Source: Meiothermus taiwanensis DSM 14542
Lineage (GTDB): Bacteria > Deinococcota > Deinococci > Deinococcales > Thermaceae
Reading direction: 5' to 3'
Assembly: GCA_000482765.1 (NCBI GenBank)
Contig: AXWR01000011.1
Coordinates: 1 to 64,000, forward strand
DNA length: 64,000 nucleotides
A program made the translations under genes and the position numbers. The notes under the pieces were generated by a model that had not been told where the DNA came from, did no database searches, and saw only the letters and a list, made by a program, of their open reading frames with translations. Every line of letters begins with the position of its first letter. The first letter of the stretch is position 1. Of the stretch, positions 26,819-35,109 are shown in pieces.

Positions 26819-26933
26819 ACAGCAAATATTTGGTATAAAGCCCCAAAACCCATTTTTTGGTCAAATGTAACTAAGTTCCCCCCGGGCGTGGGTGTACAAT
26901 TTCCTTGCTCCGAAGAGCGAACGGGAGGTATTT

Positions 26934-27518
26934 ATGAAGCGGGCAGGATCCCTCATCGGCATTTTGGTTTTGGCCTTGGCTGGTTGTGGACTGGTCAGCA
27001 GCCCGCCCATCAACAACCCTTTTGGGCTGGAAGGGCAGCAAACCTCCATTAACCTTGGCCCCAGCCCGGCCGCCACCGGCAGTCTGAGCGTCAACACCAC
27101 CTTCCCCGACATCACCCTCAGCCTTCCGGTTACGCCCACCGGGTTCAACTACAACCTGGCTATTTCAGGGGTTGCCCTGAGCGGCTGTCCTTCCACGCCC
27201 CCCAGCAGCATCAATGTGACCATGAGCCTTGAGCTCACGGTCTCGGATAACCCCCCTACGGGGCCGCGGGAGGCCGAGGCCAAGGCCGAAAACGTGCAAT
27301 TCACCCTGACCCAGTCGGGCAGCGGCTATAGCGTGGGCAACATCAGCAACGGCAGCCTCAGCTTCAGCAACCTTGGAACCCTGCTGAACATCCTGCAGAG
27401 CGGCGGGCCGAACACCGCTACCCTGAGCGGAACGGTGAATACCACCAGCAACCCCGACCTAGCCGGCTGCACCATGACCATCACCTGGGGCGGCGGACAG
27501 GGGGTTCTGGCTTTCTAG
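26934..27518 (+). CDS. hypothetical lipoprotein (194 aa)
   Basis: The N-terminus MKRAGSLIGILVLALAGCGL has a basic start, a hydrophobic core and a LAGC lipobox, so the mature protein should be lipid-anchored outside the cytoplasm. The rest is Ser/Thr/Asn/Gly-rich with alternating hydrophobic residues (LSVNTTFPDITLSLPV, FTLTQSGSGYSVGNISNG), suggesting a beta-rich fold; two Cys (in LSGCPST and LAGCTMT) may form a disulfide. GGGAGG lies five bases before ATG 26934. A terminator follows. No family recognised. Confidence 0.8.
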   Translation: MKRAGSLIGILVLALAGCGLVSSPPINNPFGLEGQQTSINLGPSPAATGSLSVNTTFPDITLSLPVTPTGFNYNLAISGVALSGCPSTPPSSINVTMSLELTVSDNPPTGPREAEAKAENVQFTLTQSGSGYSVGNISNGSLSFSNLGTLLNILQSGGPNTATLSGTVNTTSNPDLAGCTMTITWGGGQGVLAF

Positions 27519-27570
27519 TCTTTATCGGCGCTCAAGCGCAAATCAACCCGCCCTAACCGCTTCGGTGTAC

Positions 27571-27593
27571 GGACGGCCCCAGGTGGGCCGTCT
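27571..27593 (+). terminator. rho-independent-type terminator after the lipoprotein gene
   Basis: ACGGCCC (27573-27579), a 5-nt loop and GGGCCGT (27585-27591), extended by one more G-C and one G-T pair, followed by CTATTTATT. It lies 53 bp after the stop at 27518. Confidence 0.75.
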
Positions 27594-27634
27594 ATTTATT
27601 CCAAGCCCATTAAAGTGGGGGCTCAGAAAAAATA

Positions 27635-27750
27635 GTCATCCAAGGCCAAGACCTCCAGAGACTTTCTTTCTGAACCCCACAGCAAACCCCTCGCTGCGCT
27701 CGGCGAAGTTCGCCGCCTTCCAGCATCGAACTAATCGAATCCGGCATCAG
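27635..27750 (+). repeat. dispersed intergenic hairpin repeat, copy E
   Basis: It reads GTCATCCAAGGCCAAGACC, CTGAACCCCACAGCAAACC, GCTGCGCTCGGCGAAGTTC, then a core with GAACTAATCGAATCCGGCAT. The last bases reach the stop codon of the convergent permease gene. Confidence 0.7.
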
Positions 27751-28748
27751 TCTCTCACAGCCATGCGCCGGGCTACATACACCAGGAATGGCGCCCCAAG
27801 GCCGGCAATCAAAATTCCCACAGGCGTCTCCAGCGGCTTGTCAATCAGGCGCGCCGCCAGATCTGATAGCAGCATCAGACTCGCGCCCAAAATAGCCGAC
27901 AAGGGGATCACCCGACGATAATCTGGGCCTACCAGGCCCCGGGCCGCGTGGGGTACCATTAGCCCCAAAAAACCAATGGGCCCCGCCACACTCACCGCGG
28001 CACCGGCCAGCAGCACAGCCAGGGTTGTGCTCACCAGTCGAATGACCTCCACCCTGGTTCCCAATCCGCGGGCCACATCCTCCCCAAGGCTGAGCAAGTT
28101 AACCTGATGAGACAGGATCAGGGCCAGCAACAAAGCGGGCACAGCCCAGGGTAGCAGCGTCCAGACGTGTTCCCAGGTACGGCCGGCCACACTGCCCGAC
28201 AGGCTAAACAAAACCCCTCGAGTACGGTCTTCAAAGATAATCAGCAAGAAGCTGGCCGCAGCGCCCAGCATGGAACCCACAGCGATACCGGCCAGGGCCA
28301 AGCGAACCGGTGTAAGCCCCACACTCAGGGTGATGCTATAGACCAGCACCGCAGCCCCAACCCCACCTACAGCGGCCACCACCACGGTGCTCCATGGAGG
28401 AAGGTCGGGGAAAAAAACCAGGGCTACCAGTATAGCTAGCACGGCCCCCGCATTAACCCCCATAATCCCAGGCTCGCTGAGGGGGTTGCGCGTAATGCCT
28501 TGCATCATAGCCCCGGCCACCCCCAGGCAAGCTCCTACCAACGCAGCCACGATTGCTCTTGGCAGGCGCAAGGTGTGCACAATCAGGGCGTTGTTGCTGC
28601 CCTCCGGGTAGAACAGCAGACGCCACACCTCATCCAATGGGATGTTGGCGGCCCCCAGGGAGATGGCTAAAAGAAAGGAGAGCACCAGCAGTCCTAGGGC
28701 CAGCAGATATACCAGCAGCGTTGGGGCAAACCTTCTAGAGTAGAGCAT
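27747..28748 (-). CDS. siderophore ABC transporter permease (FecCD/BtuC family)
   Basis: A 333-aa inner-membrane permease of the FecCD family with about ten membrane segments. Signature stretches: LRLPRAIVAALVGACLGVAG, MQGITRNPLSEPGIMGVNAG and the C-terminal GPIGFLGLMVPHAAR with the EAA-type coupling loop, GASLMLLSDLAARLI. It starts at ATG 28748, four bases after the binding-protein stop, so it ends a permease-ATPase-binding protein-permease operon. The two different permeases (this one and 30506-31513) probably form a heterodimer around the ATPase dimer. Confidence 0.9.
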   Translation of the reverse strand: MLYSRRFAPTLLVYLLALGLLVLSFLLAISLGAANIPLDEVWRLLFYPEGSNNALIVHTLRLPRAIVAALVGACLGVAGAMMQGITRNPLSEPGIMGVNAGAVLAILVALVFFPDLPPWSTVVVAAVGGVGAAVLVYSITLSVGLTPVRLALAGIAVGSMLGAAASFLLIIFEDRTRGVLFSLSGSVAGRTWEHVWTLLPWAVPALLLALILSHQVNLLSLGEDVARGLGTRVEVIRLVSTTLAVLLAGAAVSVAGPIGFLGLMVPHAARGLVGPDYRRVIPLSAILGASLMLLSDLAARLIDKPLETPVGILIAGLGAPFLVYVARRMAVRD

Positions 28749-28752
28749 GGGT

Positions 28753-29688
28753 TTATGGGGTGGGCATCTTGAAGCTGTAGGCTCCGCTAGCGGGTTTATC
28801 AGCCAGCAAGCCGCTGTCAATCAGTTCGGCCAGGATAAAGCGGGTGGCCAGGGGCCCCCGACCGCGGGTCCAGTTGTCTCGATCGAACTCGTAAATCCGC
28901 CCCCGCTGGGCCGCTTCCAGTCGAGACCACAAGGGGTTGCGCGCCCAACCTCGCACAACCGGGGTTTCATCAGGCGCAGTAAACACCACCAAGGTGGCTG
29001 GATTGAGGGCGACCAGGCCTTCCAATCCCACCTGGTACTGGGTTTGGTTGTTTTGAGGTTTAGCCAGACTTTTGCGCCCCAGGTGTTCTAGTAGGGAGCC
29101 GATGAAGCTCTCGTTGGTGTGCACGGTAAAACTATCGGGGGTGGCTACCGCAAGGAGCAGCGGAGGGGCTTTGGGGTTTGCAAAAGCACGCGCTTTGAGG
29201 AGCAGGCGCTCCTGATCCTGTAGAAGTTTCTGCGCCTGGGCCTCACGCCCTACCAAGCGACCCATTTCTACCACCTGTTTGTTCAGGTCATCGAAACTTC
29301 CTCGCCGGGAAGAAAAAGCCACCACCGGGGCAATGCGCTGGAGCTGGGGAATCAGGTCCCTGTGTACAAAGGTATCGGCAATAATGACCTGCGGTTGCAA
29401 CGCCAGAATCGCTTCCAGGCTGGGCACCGCCCTCGAGCCAACCGAGGTTACTCCAACCACCCGGCTTCGCAGGTACGGCGGCACCCCCCGATCACCCCCC
29501 TGTGTTCCAATGGCCGCACCCACAGGGGGAACCCCCAAAGCTATTAGCGTGTCCAGAAAACTGTACTCCAAAACCACCACCCGCTTTGCGGGTGCGCCCA
29601 GGCTCAGGGTACCCAGATCGTGACGAACTTGAATCTGAGCCAAGGCCAAACCACTTAGAACCAGCAACGCCAGCAGGCGGTTTATCAT
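28753..29688 (-). CDS. iron-siderophore substrate-binding protein (FecB-like)
   Basis: A 311-aa class III periplasmic binding protein. A signal peptide (MINRLLALLVLSGLALAQ) is followed by two Rossmann-like lobes: RVVVLEYSFLDTLIALGVPP and LEAILALQPQVIIADT in the first, TVHTNESFIGSLLEHLG in the second. No lipobox, so soluble in the periplasm rather than anchored. The start overlaps the ATPase stop as ATGA, and the second permease follows. It is the binding protein most clearly linked to this transporter; the exact ligand cannot be read from sequence. Confidence 0.88.
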   Translation of the reverse strand: MINRLLALLVLSGLALAQIQVRHDLGTLSLGAPAKRVVVLEYSFLDTLIALGVPPVGAAIGTQGGDRGVPPYLRSRVVGVTSVGSRAVPSLEAILALQPQVIIADTFVHRDLIPQLQRIAPVVAFSSRRGSFDDLNKQVVEMGRLVGREAQAQKLLQDQERLLLKARAFANPKAPPLLLAVATPDSFTVHTNESFIGSLLEHLGRKSLAKPQNNQTQYQVGLEGLVALNPATLVVFTAPDETPVVRGWARNPLWSRLEAAQRGRIYEFDRDNWTRGRGPLATRFILAELIDSGLLADKPASGAYSFKMPTP

Positions 29689-30509
29689 GCTTTCTCCTCC
29701 ACTCGTTCGTCCACTATTAGAGGCTCCTTGCGTGCAAGGGCGTAGGGAATGCAGTAGGGCCGGCCGGTCTCTGGATCCTGCAAGAAATGCGCCTTAAGGC
29801 CAAATACTTCCCGGAGTATTTGCTCGTTCAGCACCTCCTCGGGCAGCCCCTGGGCCACCACCCGCCCCCCATTCACCACAATCAACTGATGAGCAAAGCG
29901 GGAGGCCTGATTGAGGTCGTGCAGCACCATGACCACTGTCTTACCTTCCTCCCGGTTGAGCCGCACCAGCAAATGCAGCACCTCCAGCTGGTGGCTGAGG
30001 TCGAGGTAGGTAGTAGGCTCATCGAGCAGCAAAATGGGGGTCTGCTGGGCCAAGGCCATGGCTATCCAGGCCCGCTGGCGCTGCCCCCCCGATAGGGTCT
30101 CCAGGGCGCGGCTGGCAAAAACCGTCATGCCGGTCTGGGCCAGGGCCCACTCCACCGCTTCCCGATCGGATTGAGTGCGCCCACCCAGGGCAGACTGGTA
30201 GGGATAGCGCCCAAACCACACCAACTGCTCCACGCTCAGCCCCTCGGGGGCCTGTGGCATCTGAGGCAGTATCGCCAGTTTTTTAGCTACCACCTTGGTC
30301 GGAAGGTGCTGGATCATCTTTCCATCCAGCAGCACAGAACCCTGCCTGGGCGGTAAGAGCCGGGCCAGTGATCGCAAAATTGTGGACTTTCCACAACCGT
30401 TAGGCCCAATCAAGACCGATATCTGCCCCGGTGCAATGGAAAGATTAAGATCCTCGACGATCAGGCGTCCATCGTAGCCCAGGTATAGCCGATTGGTGGA
30501 TAGATTCAT
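29685..30509 (-). CDS. siderophore ABC transporter ATP-binding protein (FecE-like)
   Basis: A 274-aa ATPase. Walker A GPNGCGKST (near 38), signature LSGGQRQRAWIAMAL (near 140), Walker B ILLLDEPTTYLDL and switch His in MVLHDLNQ are all intact. FecE-type features include ILPQMPQAPEGLSVEQLVWFGRYPY. It is coupled on both sides by ATGA overlaps, to the permease upstream and the binding protein downstream. It powers uptake of ferric siderophore into the cytoplasm and may also serve the orphan binding proteins nearby. Confidence 0.93.
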   Translation of the reverse strand: MNLSTNRLYLGYDGRLIVEDLNLSIAPGQISVLIGPNGCGKSTILRSLARLLPPRQGSVLLDGKMIQHLPTKVVAKKLAILPQMPQAPEGLSVEQLVWFGRYPYQSALGGRTQSDREAVEWALAQTGMTVFASRALETLSGGQRQRAWIAMALAQQTPILLLDEPTTYLDLSHQLEVLHLLVRLNREEGKTVVMVLHDLNQASRFAHQLIVVNGGRVVAQGLPEEVLNEQILREVFGLKAHFLQDPETGRPYCIPYALARKEPLIVDERVEEKA

Positions 30510-31513
30510 CGTGCTCGTCCTACCCTTCGCATTAGATACAGGAAATAAGGCGCACCCACCAGGGTGGTCAGCAGCCCGGCAGGTATCTCTAAAGGCGGCA
30601 CCAACCCTCGAGCCAGGGTGTCTGCCACAACCACCAGGATGGCCCCCAGCAGTAAAGAGGCCGGCAGTAGTAAATGGAACCTCGAGCTCACCAGCAAACG
30701 GGCCGCATGGGGCGCAATCAGGCCCACGAAGCCCAGAATGCCCGTCCCTGTCACAGCCACGGAGGCCAGGGCCACCCCCAGCAAAAGGGCCACCAGCCGG
30801 CCCAGCTCCAAGCGCATACCCAGGCTCTTGGCAGTGGAATCACCAAAACTGAGCACGTCAAGCTTCTGATGAAGGATCAGCGCCAACGGGATAAGGAGAA
30901 GCGCAAAAGGCAGCACCCGCCAGAGGCGTTCCCAGTCCGCCCCGTACACCGTACCCACCAGGAAAGTTAGGGCCTGGGCCACCCCATCATCGGCCCGCAC
31001 CAGAATCAAGCGACGCAAAGCGTCCAGCGAGGCTTCTACCGCCACACCAATCAGGGCCAGGCGTATAGGCAACACCTCCCCGGTTCTGATAGAAAGCAGG
31101 TAGACCAGCACAAAGGCTAAGAACCCCCCCAGGCAGGCGCCCACCGGCAGGGCCCAGAGCGGGGCCTGGGGTAGCAGAATCAGGGTAAAGACTGCCGCCA
31201 GACCTGCCCCAGCCGCCACGCCCACAATGTCTGGCGAGGCCAGCGGGTTGCGCACAACACCCTGCAAGATGGCCCCGGAGGCAGCAAACATAGCCCCGCA
31301 CAGAGCCCCCACCAGGATGCGCGGCATGCGCAAATCGTAGAGGATGCGGCCATGGGTATCGTCGGCATTTCCCAGGTTGCCCAGGGCTTGCAGCACCTCG
31401 GCCAAGCTCATGCGCACCGCCCCCACCCCTAGCGCGGCGATACCGACCACCACCAGCCCCAGGGTTAGCAGAGGGATGATTGCGAGTTTCAGGCCAGCCC
31501 GTGCGGCCTTCAT
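30506..31513 (-). CDS. siderophore ABC transporter permease (FecCD family)
   Basis: A 335-aa FecCD permease: LRMPRILVGALCGAMFAASG, LQGVVRNPLASPDIVGVAAG, and the C-terminal GTGILGFVGLIAPHAARLL. About ten membrane segments. It is first of the transporter cluster, 46 bp downstream of the flavodoxin gene, and overlaps the ATPase gene by four bases. It differs clearly from the second permease at 27747, consistent with a heterodimeric channel. Confidence 0.9.
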   Translation of the reverse strand: MKAARAGLKLAIIPLLTLGLVVVGIAALGVGAVRMSLAEVLQALGNLGNADDTHGRILYDLRMPRILVGALCGAMFAASGAILQGVVRNPLASPDIVGVAAGAGLAAVFTLILLPQAPLWALPVGACLGGFLAFVLVYLLSIRTGEVLPIRLALIGVAVEASLDALRRLILVRADDGVAQALTFLVGTVYGADWERLWRVLPFALLLIPLALILHQKLDVLSFGDSTAKSLGMRLELGRLVALLLGVALASVAVTGTGILGFVGLIAPHAARLLVSSRFHLLLPASLLLGAILVVVADTLARGLVPPLEIPAGLLTTLVGAPYFLYLMRRVGRAR

Positions 31514-31559
31514 AGGGACAACACCCCTGGGGTACGAAGACCCCCCTGGTTCGGGGCCT

Positions 31560-32090
<531 letters not shown>

Positions 32091-32107
32091 CTGATCTTTC
32101 CTGCCTC

Positions 32108-32473
32108 TCAGTTGATCATGCGCCAGGCCGCTTCCCCCTGGGCCATCGGAGGGGATTGACGCAAGCGCTGCCGGGCTACAAAGCAAAGGTGCCGAAGTTC
32201 GGCCCACTCGAGCGGCTCCAATCGAAGGCCGACGTTCCCTATCCACAACCGGGTGGCACGGGCCTGTGGACTGGCCTCGAGGAAACCGTCCTGCCTGGGC
32301 TCCGATAGGGTGCGGTTGGAGGCCAAGAAATCCTCGAGGCGGGCAAAATCCTTGGGGGCTAGGTGCAGGGTGAGATTATCCCAGGCCAGATGAATGATGC
32401 CGTCGCAACAGTTGCAATAGCCGACAAAGCGGTACTCCGAAAGCTTTGCGATGATCCGGGTGTGGTTGCACAT
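32108..32473 (-). CDS. small Cys-rich hypothetical protein
   Basis: A 121-aa cytosolic protein starting MCNHTRIIAKLSEYRFVGYC with Cys2, then CNCC at about 20-23, a spacing that could bind a metal or cluster; similar N-terminal CNH...C.CC patterns occur in DUF6686-type proteins, but the match is uncertain. The rest is helical (LHLAPKDFARLEDFLASN, EPLEWAELRHLCFVARQRL). AGGTGAGCT precedes the ATG, three bases after the upstream gene. Cotranscription with flavodoxin and siderophore genes suggests an iron-related role. Confidence 0.7.
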   Translation of the reverse strand: MCNHTRIIAKLSEYRFVGYCNCCDGIIHLAWDNLTLHLAPKDFARLEDFLASNRTLSEPRQDGFLEASPQARATRLWIGNVGLRLEPLEWAELRHLCFVARQRLRQSPPMAQGEAAWRMIN

Positions 32474-32476
32474 AGC

Positions 32477-33406
32477 TCACCTACGCAACATGGCAGTGAT
32501 AACCGCGTTCACCAGGGTCTCGGCCGAAAGGGGGCCGCCGAAGGTCCAGGTCTGACCGGAGAGCCGGTAAGCCCGGTTATTCCTGACAGGTTCCAGGTTC
32601 TTCCACAAAGGCTCCACGCTGGGGCTTAAAAAGACGTTGTCATCATCCTGCACGATGTAAAAAAAGTTATCGGCCTTAATAGAAGCCAGGCCTTCCAGCC
32701 CCATCGTGCTGTAGCCGTACACTTGGGGGCGATCCGACCAGGCGTTTTTCAAACCAATGCGCTCGAGAATTTCAGAAGCGATGCTGTTGCGGGTAAAAAG
32801 CCGCATGGTGCCCACGTTCTGGCTGGTAAAAGCTTGCACCAGAACAAAGCTCTCACCACTGCGCTTGGCCTGCTCGAGGAGCCGCCGAGCCTGGGCAAAG
32901 CGGGTCTCCATCTGAATCCGCACCCGGCGGCCCTGATCGCCTTTACCCACCAGTTCTGCTACAGTCTGAAAATCCCGCAAGACGCGGTCAAACTGGCTGC
33001 TGCCATCCTCAGGAAACGGATTAAAAGCAATGGTAGGCGCTATTTGGGAAAGCCGGCCATAGGTCTGGGTGACCCGAAAGCTGGGTGCCAGAATCAGGTC
33101 GGGCTTAATGGCCGCAATTCGCTCGAGGCTGGGCTGCTGGCGGGTACCCACATCGGGCACACTGCGGTCGAGCGCAACCGGGATCTTGACCCACTCATGG
33201 TAACCGCGAATATCGGCCATGGCCGCCGGCTGTACCCCCAGCGCCAGCAGGTATTCGACGTAGGTCCATTCCAGGGCCACCACCCGCTTAGGGGTACCTG
33301 TCACACAGGTCTCACCCAAAGCATGTTGCACAAGCCGGCCTGTGCAAGCCTGGGCAGCAGCCAGCGAGGCCAGAATAAACAGAAACCCGGAAATTAATCG
33401 CTTCAT
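32477..33406 (-). CDS. iron-siderophore substrate-binding protein (FecB-like, paralogue 2)
   Basis: A 309-aa periplasmic binding protein. Signal peptide MKRLISGFLFILASLAAAQA; the mature N-terminus CTGRLVQHALGETCV is shared with the protein at 33801 and has two Cys that may form a disulfide. RVVALEWTYVEYLLALGVQP and LERIAAIKPDLILAP mark the fold. No adjacent permease of its own. The start is uncertain: ATG 33406 gives a normal signal peptide but has a poor ribosome site, whereas a strong AAAGGAGGTGA precedes in-frame GTG 33487, which would add 27 residues. A structured 394-bp spacer precedes it. Confidence 0.85.
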   Translation of the reverse strand: MKRLISGFLFILASLAAAQACTGRLVQHALGETCVTGTPKRVVALEWTYVEYLLALGVQPAAMADIRGYHEWVKIPVALDRSVPDVGTRQQPSLERIAAIKPDLILAPSFRVTQTYGRLSQIAPTIAFNPFPEDGSSQFDRVLRDFQTVAELVGKGDQGRRVRIQMETRFAQARRLLEQAKRSGESFVLVQAFTSQNVGTMRLFTRNSIASEILERIGLKNAWSDRPQVYGYSTMGLEGLASIKADNFFYIVQDDDNVFLSPSVEPLWKNLEPVRNNRAYRLSGQTWTFGGPLSAETLVNAVITAMLRR

Positions 33407-33800
33407 CCGATTGGGGTCTGGGGCGCTAGAACCCCTGGGCAAGTACCGACAGGGGATCGCCCCCAGGCCGCCCTCAGGCGGCCACACCCACTCACCTCCT
33501 TTGCGGTAAAACCTTCGATGGGAACGCTCTTCCCATGTATCCTGACAGCCGTTGTGCGGGGTTCCTGGCACGACCTGAAAGGCTTGCTCCCAATGCACCC
33601 ACCCTGCGGGATGGCCTTAGGAGCAGATACATCCCCCAAAACCCGGGCGCCAGGGGCCTGGCCGCCGGGCGCCGTGCGCCCAACCTGTACAGAGCAGCCC
33701 GGATTCGGGGGATGTCTTCTCTGCATGGTCGTTCCTTGGAAAGCCCTAAATAGAGCTCGTCAGCGTTTAGTTAGGGTGGTTTGCGCAGTCTCCTTATAAA
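33407..33800 (-). promoter_or_regulatory. structured 394-bp intergenic leader between two binding-protein genes
   Basis: Reading the minus strand, the stretch has many exact stems: ACATCCCCC/GGGGGATGT (33715-33707 with 33637-33629), ATGTATC/GATACAT (33632-33626 with 33541-33535), TGCTCC/GGAGCA (33625-33620 with 33590-33585), ATGGGAA/TTCCCAT (33536-33518), GGCCGCC/GGCGGCC, and GGGGCG with CCCCTG/CAGGGG inside CGCCCC. The first two share ATGT and exclude each other. A full AAAGGAGGTGA follows the stems. No known riboswitch consensus fits. A 107-codon frame spans it but has poor third-position GC. Confidence 0.5.
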
Positions 33801-34703
33801 CTAGGGGGTTCTTAACAAGAACCGTTCCAGATCATCTAGCACCCGGCCGGCTGCGAGCGGCCCTATACCCAGATACCAGTGGTCGTCCTCAACCCGGATG
33901 GCCCGTCCACGCTGCACCGCAGATAAGCGGCGCCACAGGGGATGGTTTAGCACCGCGTTTAGCTCAGTTTGGTTGGGATCCCCATAGGCAGCATAAAAGA
34001 TGTAATCGGCATCCATATCGGCAATGCGCTCCTGGGAGATAAATTCGGCGAATTTGTCGCTGTCCTGGCTTTTGGGCCTGGGCAAGCCTATATCCGCCAG
34101 AATGGTGCCAATAAAGTTGGCCTTGCAGTACAGGCGAATCTGGCCTGGAACGAAACGCACCATACTCACACTGGGCAGGTGTCCACGACCCCCCAGGCGG
34201 TTGCGCAACTGGGTGACCCGTCGTTGGTACTGGGCTAGCAACACCTTGGCCTGGGTGCTGCGCCCCAGGGCTTCCCCCACCAGGAGCAGGTTGTCCTTCC
34301 AAACCACCCCCACCGTCTCGGCCATTACGGTTGGGGCAATGCGCGAAAGCTGTGGATAAATCTGACCATGCCGCAACTTGTTGCTGAGAATCAGGTCGGG
34401 CTTCAGGGCCAGTATTTTTTCCAAATTAGGCTGCTGGATGGTGCCCACCGACTGGATTCCTTCGGTTAGGCTCAGCAAGTAGCCCTGGAAAGGCTGGCCC
34501 GGCGCGGTGACCGCCCCAACCGGCTTAACGCCCAGGGCCAGCGCGCTGTCGAGTTCTCCGGTGTCTAACACCACAACCCGCTGAGCCACCTTGGGCACGC
34601 AGGTTTCGCCCATCGCATGCTGAACCAGGCGGCCCTGGCAGGTCTGGGCCAGCGCCGTCGCAGCCAGACCTGCCATAGCAAATAGTACCAACGCTCTTTT
34701 CAT
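33801..34703 (-). CDS. iron-siderophore substrate-binding protein (FecB-like, paralogue 3)
   Basis: A 300-aa periplasmic binding protein. Signal peptide MKRALVLFAMAGLAATALAQ, then TCQGRLVQHAMGETCV, closely matching paralogue 2. Family segments RVVVLDTGELDSALALGVKP and [15 protein letters not shown] are present. The ATG at 34703 overlaps the TGA of the upstream START-like gene as ATGA. It has no permease beside it; it probably feeds the transporter at 27747-31513 or an unlinked one. Ligand unknown. Confidence 0.87.
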   Translation of the reverse strand: MKRALVLFAMAGLAATALAQTCQGRLVQHAMGETCVPKVAQRVVVLDTGELDSALALGVKPVGAVTAPGQPFQGYLLSLTEGIQSVGTIQQPNLEKILALKPDLILSNKLRHGQIYPQLSRIAPTVMAETVGVVWKDNLLLVGEALGRSTQAKVLLAQYQRRVTQLRNRLGGRGHLPSVSMVRFVPGQIRLYCKANFIGTILADIGLPRPKSQDSDKFAEFISQERIADMDADYIFYAAYGDPNQTELNAVLNHPLWRRLSAVQRGRAIRVEDDHWYLGIGPLAAGRVLDDLERFLLRTP

Positions 34704-35107
34704 GTGGTTTCCTCTACCAAGCCTTTCAGATGCCTGAGCATGGCTTGGCAAATCTTTTGATTGCCACGCTCCAGGTTCTCGAGGGTGTATCTGGCATAAT
34801 GCGGGGTTTCCATCGAGCAGTGCACCTCGGTATGACCATCCACCTCCCGCAAGGTAAACAAGAACTCCCTTGTAGCGAAGCTCAGGCCGAATACCTCGGG
34901 CGGCTGTAAGCGGGTGAGCCTACCAGGAAAGCGCGGGTGCTTGGGGAAGCTAAAGTAGAGCTCAGCCCCCTCGCACAAAGAACCCTCGAGGCGCAGTAGG
35001 GTGTTTTTGATCCAACGCGGGGCCAGCTCAAAATCGGTCAGAACAGCCCAAACCCGATCGCGCTCACAGGAGATCAGCAGACTGCTTTCAACGCGAACAG
35101 AAACCAT
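34700..35107 (-). CDS. START/SRPBCC-fold protein
   Basis: A 135-aa protein of the Bet v1-like (polyketide cyclase/START) superfamily: N-terminal strand-helix VESSLLISCERDRVWAVLTDF, ELAPRWIKN, the beta sheet (GAELYFSFPK, EVFGLSFATREFLFTLREV, TEVHCSME) and the long C-terminal helix NLERGNQKICQAMLRHLKG. Such folds enclose hydrophobic ligands. It lies between two siderophore-binding proteins and overlaps the downstream one, so it is part of the iron operon. It may bind or modify a siderophore or heme-like ligand; this is inference from position only. Confidence 0.75.
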   Translation of the reverse strand: MVSVRVESSLLISCERDRVWAVLTDFELAPRWIKNTLLRLEGSLCEGAELYFSFPKHPRFPGRLTRLQPPEVFGLSFATREFLFTLREVDGHTEVHCSMETPHYARYTLENLERGNQKICQAMLRHLKGLVEETT

Positions 35108-35109
35108 CG

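Noticed and set aside
33541..33720. Cobalamin riboswitch before the binding protein at 32477
   Set aside because: GTGCCAGGAACCCCGCAC recalls the B12 box, but the GGTGnAA core and the full 3' element are missing. The stems present do not follow the cobalamin layout.
33601..33720. SRP RNA, RNase P RNA or tmRNA in the structured spacer
   Set aside because: None of the conserved cores (GGAAGNAGCA tetraloop region, GAGGAAAGTCC, tmRNA ends) is present on either strand.
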